This document shows, piece after piece, positions 1-5,115 of a stretch of 5,115 bases of DNA. Position 1 is the stretch's first letter. Every line of letters begins with the position of its first letter. The translations under genes and the position numbers were made by a program. The notes beneath the pieces were generated by a model. It worked only from the letters and a program-made list of their open reading frames with translations. It did not search any database and had not been told where the DNA came from. This DNA comes from Planctomycetota bacterium (GTDB taxonomy: Bacteria > Planctomycetota > UBA1135 > GCA-002686595): NCBI GenBank assembly GCA_021776885.1, contig JAJFFA010000358.1, forward strand, positions 1 to 5,115, given 5' to 3'.

Positions 1-1378
1 TGCCGACGAGCTCCGGCGGGCCTTCGAAGGAGACGGGCAGGCCGTGGAAGGTGCGGCCCATGAGCACGCGCGGGTCGCGCTCGGAGACCGACTCGACGAA
101 GGCCTGGACGCTGCAACCGCGCCAGGCCTCGAAGCGCAGGAGCTGCACGCGCTCGGCCGTCGCGAGCAGCCGCTGGTTGCGCTCCTTCTTCAGCGCCTCG
201 GGCACGTCGTCGGCCAGGCGCTCGTCGGCCGAGGTGCCGGGGCGCGGGTCGTACTTGAAGATGTAGTTCACGGCAAAGCCCTGCTCGGCCAGGAAGGTCT
301 CGCTGCCGTCGAAGTCCGCGTCCGTCTCACCCGAGAAGCCGACGATCCAGTCGCTGCCCAGCTCGATGTCGGGCACGGCCTCACGCAGCATGTCTGCGCG
401 GCGGCGGTAGAGGTCGAGGGTGTAGCCGCGCTTCATGCGTTTCAGCAGCGCGTCCGAGCCGGCCTGGGCGGGCAGGGGCAGGAAGCGGTCGACCTTGTCG
501 CACTCGGCGATCGAGCGCGCGAAGGCCGGGGTGACGTAGGAGGGGTGCAGGGTGACGAGGCGGATGCGCTCGAGCCCCTCGACCTCTTGCAGGGCGTAGA
601 GCAGATCGGCCAGGCCGGGGCGGCCCTGGCGGCCGAGGCCGCGCGGCGCGCCGGCGCCCGGGGCCGGGAAGTCCTCGCCGTAGCTGTTGACGGTCTGGCC
701 CAGGAGGGTGATCACCTGGCAGCCCTGGGCCACCATCCAGCGCGCCTCCTCGACCAGGTCGGCCACGGGGCGCGAGCGCACCTTGCCGCGGGTGGTCGGC
801 ACGATGCAGTAGGTGCACGAGAGGTCGCAGCCGCGCATCACCGCCAGGTAGCCGCTGCGTCCGCCGGTGTAGACCTCGCGCGAGCGGTCGACGATCACGT
901 CCTCGGCCATGTCCGTGGCCAGCAGGCGCATGTCCCGGGCGCGCACGATGTCCGGGTTGGCGCGCCGCGCGCGCACCTCGTCGACCATCTGCGGCAGGCG
1001 CTGGAACTGGCGCGTGCCGGCGACCACGTCGACGTGCCCGGCGCGGCGGAAGATGTCCTCCCCCACGCGCTGGGCCATGCAGCCCAGGACGCCGATGACC
1101 AGCTCCGGGCGCTCGCGCTTGACGCGCTTGAGCTCCCCCACCCAGGACCAGGTGCGCTCCTCGGCGTGGTCGCGCACGCTGCAGGTGTTGAACAAGACGG
1201 CGTCGGCCTCCGCGATCTCGCCCGTGGTCTCCCAGCCGGCGGCGCGGAAGCGCCCTTCGACCAGCAAGCTGTCGTACTTGTTCATCTGGCACCCGAAGGT
1301 GACCAGGTGCACCCGCGGACGCCCCTCTTGCAGGTCGTCGGTCGCGGCGTTCTCGGACTGGAATCGGGTCAGGCTCAT
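1..1378 (-). CDS. miaB: tRNA-2-methylthio-N6-dimethylallyladenosine synthase MiaB (3' end cut by window edge)
   Basis: MiaB is a cytosolic radical-SAM methylthiotransferase that adds a methylthio group at C2 of N6-isopentenyladenosine-37 in tRNAs reading UNN codons, using two [4Fe-4S] clusters. Visible here: the N-terminal methylthiotransferase domain with its three cluster cysteines C30 (FGCQMN), C66 (NTCSVR) and C100 (LGCMAQ); the radical-SAM motif C184-x3-C188-x2-C191 (GCDLSCTYC) followed by the family's P-x-TRG; LLGQ-x-VNSYG near 225-234; DWIVGFSGET at 343-352; and most of a C-terminal TRAM domain (GRTFHG...VSFEG, about 441-453). The QMN, NTCSVR and TRAM signatures favour MiaB over RimO or MtaB. 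The 459 residues present stop about 20 short of the usual TRAM end, so the gene continues past position 1. The start is ATG at 1378; no strong Shine-Dalgarno sequence precedes it, but the FGCQMN motif 28 residues later suits it. Two oddities, a Gly/Pro-rich insert (about 235-254) and Pro301 where E. coli MiaB has His, are described under findings. Confidence 0.96.
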   Translation of the reverse strand, partial: MSLTRFQSENAATDDLQEGRPRVHLVTFGCQMNKYDSLLVEGRFRAAGWETTGEIAEADAVLFNTCSVRDHAEERTWSWVGELKRVKRERPELVIGVLGCMAQRVGEDIFRRAGHVDVVAGTRQFQRLPQMVDEVRARRANPDIVRARDMRLLATDMAEDVIVDRSREVYTGGRSGYLAVMRGCDLSCTYCIVPTTRGKVRSRPVADLVEEARWMVAQGCQVITLLGQTVNSYGEDFPAPGAGAPRGLGRQGRPGLADLLYALQEVEGLERIRLVTLHPSYVTPAFARSIAECDKVDRFLPLPAQAGSDALLKRMKRGYTLDLYRRRADMLREAVPDIELGSDWIVGFSGETDADFDGSETFLAEQGFAVNYIFKYDPRPGTSADERLADDVPEALKKERNQRLLATAERVQLLRFEAWRGCSVQAFVESVSERDPRVLMGRTFHGLPVSFEGPPELVG

Positions 1379-1410
1379 GGCGTCTCGGACGGAGGGTGCC
1401 GATCCCGGGC

Positions 1411-1416
1411 ATTCTA
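1411..1416 (-). promoter_or_regulatory. Possible -10 hexamer for miaB
   Basis: On the minus strand these bases read TAGAAT, matching the sigma-70 consensus TATAAT at five of six positions. It is the only AT-rich hexamer in the 63-bp spacer between the divergent genes and would place a transcript start about 25 bases before the miaB ATG. At a 17-base spacing the -35 position reads TACCTC, a poor match, so this is a suggestion only. No comparable hexamer faces the plus-strand gene. Confidence 0.25.
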
Positions 1417-1420
1417 GGGG

Positions 1421-1430
1421 GCCTGCAGGC
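1421..1430. repeat. 10-bp perfect palindrome in the divergent spacer
   Basis: GCCTGCAGGC is its own reverse complement and lies between miaB and the plus-strand gene, just upstream of the possible miaB -10 hexamer and 11 bases before the plus-strand ATG. Its place between two divergent starts would suit a dimeric regulator's operator, but short GC palindromes are frequent at this base composition, so function is unproven. Confidence 0.3.
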
Positions 1431-1441
1431 GGCGAGGTAGG

Positions 1442-2293
1442 ATGGAGCCCGTGTCGTCCGCCCGCTCCCTCCTGATTCTGGCCCTGGTCCTGGGCCTGGG
1501 CGCCAGCCTGGCCTGGCTCTGGTCGCGCTCGAGCGCCGGCGCGGCCTACTCCCCGGACGACCTCGAGCTCCTGAGCCACGAGGCCTCGCCCCGGCCGCCG
1601 GCTGAGGGCGCAGGCCCCACCTCGGAGCCAGAACGCCCGCGCGCGGCTGCGCGCAGCGCCCAGGCGCCGGCCCCGCGCAGCGCCGCGCTGGGCGGCCCGC
1701 GGCCCGGCAACCCGCGCGAGGCCGCACAGCGCCTGGAGCCCCTGGCCGCGAGCTTCCTCGAAGAGGGTCCGAACATCGCGGGCATGCTCGCCTGGCTCGA
1801 GGACGTCGCCTCCTGGTCCGAGGTCCCTACCCAGGAGCTCGAAGCGAACGCCGAAACGAAGAGCGCCCAGGGCCGCTTCGTCGTCAAGGGCACCACCCTC
1901 GAGGGGCGCTTCCGCATCCGCGGGGACACCTGCCGCGTGAGCCTCCCGAGCAGCGGCTACTACCCTGCCCCCCTGGTGACCCGCGACGTCGAGATCGGCT
2001 TCCGTGTGATCGAGGGCGAGGTGCGCGAGCCCTGGCTGACGGTGCGCTACCACCCGGACGCCAACCGCGCGGCCGCGGACTTCCTGGGCGCGGTCGAGGA
2101 GCGCCGGGTCGGCTGGTGCATCACCTTCGGCCCCAAGACCGCCCGCGGCGAAGCCTTCAGCATCTCCACCGGCCAGGGCGGCGTGTGGCGCGCGGGCCCC
2201 TCCCAGGCCCTCCCGCGCCTGAAGCCGAAGTCGGGCTACCCGACCACGGCCTTCGACGCCTGGCAGGGCCTGCTCGCGACCTGGTTGCCCTAG
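1442..2293 (+). CDS. Hypothetical membrane-anchored or exported protein with one N-terminal hydrophobic segment
   Basis: I do not recognise this 283-residue protein and assign no function. It opens with a short positively charged stretch and one hydrophobic segment (about 9-27, ending in Trp-Leu-Trp), either a signal-anchor or a signal peptide with a possible cleavage site after the Ser/Ala/Gly stretch near 29-35. An Ala/Pro/Arg/Glu-rich low-complexity linker follows (about 47-95), then a compact domain (about 100-283) with a probable helical start and a mixed, probably beta-rich remainder. That domain has only two cysteines, C164 (GDTCRV) and C226 (GWCITFG), which could pair if it lies outside the membrane. 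Strong G/C bias at third positions and a GAGG sequence at 1434-1437, four bases before the ATG, support coding; GTG at 1451 is an alternative start. It diverges from miaB and its TAG stop overlaps that of the convergent membrane-protein gene, leaving no room for a terminator between them. Confidence 0.8.
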   Translation: MEPVSSARSLLILALVLGLGASLAWLWSRSSAGAAYSPDDLELLSHEASPRPPAEGAGPTSEPERPRAAARSAQAPAPRSAALGGPRPGNPREAAQRLEPLAASFLEEGPNIAGMLAWLEDVASWSEVPTQELEANAETKSAQGRFVVKGTTLEGRFRIRGDTCRVSLPSSGYYPAPLVTRDVEIGFRVIEGEVREPWLTVRYHPDANRAAADFLGAVEERRVGWCITFGPKTARGEAFSISTGQGGVWRAGPSQALPRLKPKSGYPTTAFDAWQGLLATWLP

Positions 2294-3024
2294 ATGGTGG
2301 ATCGCTGCACGCGACGCAGGCTGGCGAGAGCGCGCAGCGTCCCGAGCCCGAGGCCCAGATAGAGGCCCAGGTGCGCCGCCCAAACGGCGAGGAACGCGGA
2401 GCGCGACGCCGCATCGACCCGGGTCGCGTAGCCGCCGATCCACCGGACGGGCATGGGGCCGAAGCCGAGGGCCAGGCCCAGGAGCCCACCGCAGGCGGCG
2501 TAGGCGAGGGGCTGGAGGGCGATCCGAGCCACCCGGGTGAGGGGCAAGGGGGCGCGCTCTCGCGCGGGACGTGCGCAGTAGGTGAGGACGACGCCGACCA
2601 GGACGCCGGCGCCCGTGCCGGCCCGGGCGCCGAGGGTCGCGGCGGCGGCGTGGAGGCCCGGCCCTGGCGCGAGGCCCTTGCCGTGGACGAAGTAGTCCGG
2701 CGAGAGGCGCACGTGCAGCACGTCGATCAAGGTCCCGCACCCCGCGCCGAGCAGCGCGCAGCCGATCAGGATCAAGCTGCCTTTCCAGCGCCAGGCCTTG
2801 CGGCCGCGCAGGGCTAGCTCGATGGCGGAGGCGAGGGCCAGGAAAGCGCAGGCGAGGAGCAGCGCTGCGGGAAGGTCAGGTGCGGCACACCCTGGCGACG
2901 CCGGGAGTGACCCGACCTTCCGCGATTCCGGGGCGCGGGGCGCCGACGAGGCTTCCCGGATCGCCGCCTCAGTCAGGCCTCTCGTGCAGGGGGGGTGCTG
3001 GGGCCAGAGGCTTGCGCGTTTCAC
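2290..3024 (-). CDS. Uncharacterised polytopic membrane protein with D-x-L-H-V-R-x-S-P-D-Y-F motif
   Basis: A 244-residue product as called, with about five hydrophobic segments (about 52-71, 83-100, 132-150, 168-188 and 209-230). After the second comes a loop motif, DVLHVRLSPDYF at 101-112. From memory this resembles a family of uncharacterised bacterial membrane proteins carrying a D-Q-hydrophobic-T-x-R/T-x-S-P-E-Y-F loop and, in the last segment, an Ala-His followed by Tyr-Leu; here AAHLGLYLG at 216-224 fits. I know no function for that family. The start is uncertain: the codon at 3024 is GTG without a clear ribosome binding site, and residues 1-50 are hydrophilic with about 11 of 50 codons ending in A or T, against roughly 8% afterwards. 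No ATG or GTG occurs in frame between there and the first membrane segment, so the true start may be a rare codon or this GTG. It lies 39 bp after, and in frame with, the channel gene's stop, so co-transcription is plausible. Confidence 0.8.
   Translation of the reverse strand: MKRASLWPQHPPCTRGLTEAAIREASSAPRAPESRKVGSLPASPGCAAPDLPAALLLACAFLALASAIELALRGRKAWRWKGSLILIGCALLGAGCGTLIDVLHVRLSPDYFVHGKGLAPGPGLHAAAATLGARAGTGAGVLVGVVLTYCARPARERAPLPLTRVARIALQPLAYAACGGLLGLALGFGPMPVRWIGGYATRVDAASRSAFLAVWAAHLGLYLGLGLGTLRALASLRRVQRSTI
2867..2923. repeat. Inverted repeat with 36-base loop near the start of the small membrane-protein gene
   Basis: GGAAGGTC at 2870-2877 is the exact reverse complement of GACCTTCC at 2914-2921. 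Two more pairs extend it if one extra G in the left arm (GCGGGAAGGTC, 2867-2877, against GACCTTCCGC, 2914-2923) is bulged out. The loop itself contains a smaller GGCG/CGCC pairing. It overlaps codons about 34-53 of the downstream gene as called, in the compositionally unusual segment. It could be a transcript-end hairpin for the channel gene, a leader structure for the next gene, or chance. No T-run follows on either strand, so it is not a classical intrinsic terminator. Confidence 0.4.
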
Positions 3025-3063
3025 CGGCGCGGCCGACCGCCGGCGAGGTTCGGGACAGGCCGG

Positions 3064-5115
3064 CTAGGTCGGGGCCTCCTGGCCTCCCGAGCGGATGTGG
3101 ATGTCGCGCTGCGGGAAGGCGATCTCGATGCCCGCCTCGGCAAAGGTGTCGTCGATCGCCGTGTTCAGACCGTCGACCACCTGGGGCCAGAAGTCGCGCT
3201 CGGGCAGGTAGACGCGCAGCTCGAAGTCGAGGGTGCTGTCGCCGAACTTGCGGAAGACCGAGCTCGGCGCCGGGTCGCTGAGGACGTTGGGCTGACTGGC
3301 CGCCGCCGCGCGCAGCAGCTTGTGGGCCAGGCGCGTGTCCGAGCCGTAGGCGATGCCCACCTGCAGCACGACGCGGGTGACCGGGTCCGACAGGGTCCAG
3401 TTGATCAGGCTGCCGGTGATGAACTCCTTGTTCGGCACCAGCAGCTCACGCCGGTCGTAGTCCATGATCGTCGTGGCGCGCATGTGCAGGCGCGTCACGC
3501 GGCCTTCGACCCCGGCCACCGTGACCAGATCGCCGATGCGCACCGGGCGCTCGATCAGGATGATCAGGCCCGAGACGAAGTTGGCGAAGATCTCCTGCAG
3601 GCCGAAGGCCAGGCCGAAGGTCAGGGCCGCCGCCAGCCACTGGATCTGCGACCAGCCCACGCCGACCGCGCCGAACATGGCGGTGATCCCCACGGCTCCG
3701 ATGCCGTAGCGCACCAGGGTCGCGATCGCGTTGCGCGCGCCGCTGTCCATGGGCAGCTTCTGCAGCAGGCCGATCTCGATCAGCCCCGGGAGGTTGCGGG
3801 CCGAGATCAGGGTCAGGAAGAGCAGCAGCAAGGCCACGATCACCCCCGCCAGGGTGATCACATGGGGCTGGGCCTGGGCGGGCTGGGCCGCGGCGAGGGC
3901 TCCGGGCAGGAACGCGAGGTCCGCGGGCGCCCCCTCCGCAGCCGCTCCCCCCGCGGGGGCCGGTTCCGGACTCGCCAGGTAGCGCTCGACCGCGGCCGGC
4001 AGATCCTGGGCCTCCTCCGCCTCCGACGCGGAGACCAGCTGCACCCGCGGCCAGACCTGGACCCGCTCGAGCACCGAGAGCGCGGGCAGGGTCGAGGTCC
4101 AGATGGCGTAGATCCCGAGCACCACCGTCAAGGTGATCCCGCTCTTGAACAGCTGCTGGGTCTGGGCCCCCACCTGCGGGATGTCGACCGAGTCCTCGTC
4201 CAGGCCCGCAGACTCGCGCAGCTCGTCGCCGCCCTCCGCCTGCTCCTGGGCGCGGGCCGCGCGCAGCCGCGCCTGCTCGATCGCCAGGGTGCGACGCGTG
4301 GTGAACAGCCAGCGCCGCAGCAGGGCATCGACCAGCACCACCGCCAAGAGGAAGATCAGGGTCAGCCGGAAGAGCTCGGAGAAGCGCTGCGCCGTGTAGG
4401 CGTAGCCCAGGGCCGAGGCCAGGAGGAAGACCACCGGCAGGCCGCCCAGGAGCGGCGCCCAGAGCACGGCCAGGCGCGTGAGCAGTCCGCCCGGCACGCT
4501 GCGCTGCAACTCGCTGCGCAGGGGCCCGCTCGGTCGCCCCAGGCGGCCCAGGAACACCGCCAGGGCGCCCATGGCGACCAGGAAGGCGATGCGCCCCACG
4601 GAGTCGCGCCACTCGGCGGGCTGCTGCTCGTAGACCAGGGTGACCAGCATGGCCGGGAAGCCGACGAGCAACAGGACGCGCAGGTTGCGCTGGATGCTCT
4701 GGCGCAGCTTGACCGGCCAGTGGAAGTGCCCGTCGCCGAGCCCCTTGTCGCGCACCAGGAGGCGCAGGGCCTCGAGCCCGAACAGGTGCGCGGCCCCGTG
4801 CTCGAGGGCGCGCCCCACGGCGATCCCGAGGCCGGTCTGCTCGGCGGGTGTGACCAGGAACCAGCCCAGGGTCCACATGGCCAGGGGCAGACGCAGGGCC
4901 AGCAGCACCGTGATCCCCAGGGCGCGCAGGGTCTGGCCGAAGGAGTCGGTCTTGTAGCGCCGCACCGCGGCGTCGCACTCCGCCAGCGCGCGGCGCAGGG
5001 CGCCGTGGGCGGCGAGGCTCGCGCAGAGCACGAGCAGCAGCAGGAGCGCCGGCAAGGGGCGCCGCCCGAGCCCGCCCAGGCTGATCCGCGCCAGCTCGAG
5101 CCAGTCGGCGGGATG
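3064..5115 (-). CDS. MscS-superfamily mechanosensitive channel, MscK/MscM-type (5' end beyond window)
   Basis: Channels of this type sit in the inner membrane and open under membrane tension to release solutes during hypo-osmotic shock. The frame is open to the last base, giving 683 codons; a TTG at 5055 is in frame but the protein evidently continues upstream, as full MscK/MscM proteins have about 1,100 residues with an N-terminal periplasmic domain. Numbering from that TTG, ten or so hydrophobic segments run from residue 2 to 500. The hallmark pore and beta domain follow: WSQIQWLAAALTFGLAFGLQ (468-487), then EIFANFVSGLIIL, ERPVRIGD (502-509), RATTIMDYDRRELLVPNKEF (526-545) and INWTLSD (551-557), closely matching E. 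coli MscK, then an alpha/beta C-terminal domain ending about 655. A charged linker at 252-303 ends in AQTQQL, like the family's AQTRxL. An Ala/Pro-rich stretch at 337-397 interrupts the last membrane segments. MscK and MscM (YjeP) cannot be told apart without the N-terminus, so no symbol is given. Confidence 0.95.
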   Translation of the reverse strand, partial: HPADWLELARISLGGLGRRPLPALLLLLVLCASLAAHGALRRALAECDAAVRRYKTDSFGQTLRALGITVLLALRLPLAMWTLGWFLVTPAEQTGLGIAVGRALEHGAAHLFGLEALRLLVRDKGLGDGHFHWPVKLRQSIQRNLRVLLLVGFPAMLVTLVYEQQPAEWRDSVGRIAFLVAMGALAVFLGRLGRPSGPLRSELQRSVPGGLLTRLAVLWAPLLGGLPVVFLLASALGYAYTAQRFSELFRLTLIFLLAVVLVDALLRRWLFTTRRTLAIEQARLRAARAQEQAEGGDELRESAGLDEDSVDIPQVGAQTQQLFKSGITLTVVLGIYAIWTSTLPALSVLERVQVWPRVQLVSASEAEEAQDLPAAVERYLASPEPAPAGGAAAEGAPADLAFLPGALAAAQPAQAQPHVITLAGVIVALLLLFLTLISARNLPGLIEIGLLQKLPMDSGARNAIATLVRYGIGAVGITAMFGAVGVGWSQIQWLAAALTFGLAFGLQEIFANFVSGLIILIERPVRIGDLVTVAGVEGRVTRLHMRATTIMDYDRRELLVPNKEFITGSLINWTLSDPVTRVVLQVGIAYGSDTRLAHKLLRAAAASQPNVLSDPAPSSVFRKFGDSTLDFELRVYLPERDFWPQVVDGLNTAIDDTFAEAGIEIAFPQRDIHIRSGGQEAPT

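Noticed and set aside
44..1417. A 457-codon plus-strand open frame running antisense to almost all of miaB
   Set aside because: Its translation is rich in Ala, Gly, His, Val and Asp with no domain, and it mirrors the codon structure of a well-supported MiaB. Long antisense frames are expected where third positions are nearly all G or C.
381..1727. A 448-codon minus-strand frame crossing the miaB start and the beginning of the plus-strand hypothetical gene
   Set aside because: The translation is Arg/Pro/Ala/Gly repeats typical of a shifted frame in GC-rich DNA, and it overlaps two better-supported genes.
2116..2817. A 233-codon plus-strand frame across the end of the hypothetical gene and antisense to the small membrane protein
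   Set aside because: The opposite strand gives coherent membrane segments and a family-like motif; this frame gives only low-complexity charged sequence without a recognisable domain.
3028..3052. Imperfect inverted repeat (CCGACC with GGTTCGG) just after the channel stop as an intrinsic terminator
   Set aside because: The stem is short and bulged, no T-run follows on the minus strand, and such pairings are common at this GC content.
3446..4978. A 510-codon minus-strand frame inside the mechanosensitive channel gene
   Set aside because: It is a shifted frame of the channel gene, made of Arg/Gly/Pro/Ala-rich sequence, and the MscS match lies in the other frame.
3064..5055. Treating the TTG at 5055 as the true start of the channel gene
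   Set aside because: The frame stays open for 20 more codons to the window edge, the added residues (including W-L-E-L-A-R) look like the family's sequence before this membrane segment, and a start here would lack the N-terminal domain.
1..5115. A defence system, CRISPR array, insertion sequence, RNA gene or biosynthetic cluster
   Set aside because: No direct-repeat array, terminal inverted repeats, transposase, tRNA-like fold or system-specific domain was visible; the window reads as ordinary chromosomal genes.

Overview
The window is a very GC-rich stretch (roughly 70% by eye) of a bacterial chromosome. Four protein-coding genes fill almost all of it, and third codon positions are nearly always G or C. 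I see no RNA genes, mobile elements, CRISPR arrays or phage-like genes. Gene content and protein style (MiaB, an MscK/MscM-type channel, an uncharacterised polytopic protein with a D-x-L-H-V-R-x-S-P-D-Y-F motif) would fit a high-GC planctomycete-like or other environmental Gram-negative lineage. That placement is inference only; a Gram-negative envelope is suggested mainly by the MscK-type channel.

Layout from left to right. Positions 1-1378, minus strand: miaB, the tRNA methylthiotransferase, complete at its start and cut by the left edge about 20 residues before its expected end. Positions 1379-1441: a short divergent intergenic region with a TAGAAT hexamer facing miaB and a perfect 10-bp palindrome. 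Positions 1442-2293, plus strand: an unrecognised membrane-anchored or exported protein. Positions 2290-3024, minus strand: a small polytopic membrane protein that meets the previous gene tail to tail, the two stop codons sharing the bases CTAG. Positions 3064-5115, minus strand: the channel-bearing C-terminal two thirds of a large MscS-superfamily mechanosensitive channel of the MscK/MscM type, whose reading frame runs open off the right edge.

The channel gene and the small membrane protein are on the same strand, 39 bp apart and in the same frame, so they may be co-transcribed. The small protein's start is doubtful: its first ~50 codons are compositionally unlike the rest, there is no clear ribosome binding site, and an inverted repeat lies at the end of that segment. 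miaB and the plus-strand hypothetical gene diverge from a shared 63-bp spacer. Nothing links the four genes into one pathway; three are envelope proteins and one is a tRNA modification enzyme.

I did not find a convincing new biological system. The points most worth a second look are the uncharacterised membrane protein family, its uncertain start and the repeat there, the orphan exported protein, and an Ala/Pro-rich insertion in the channel.
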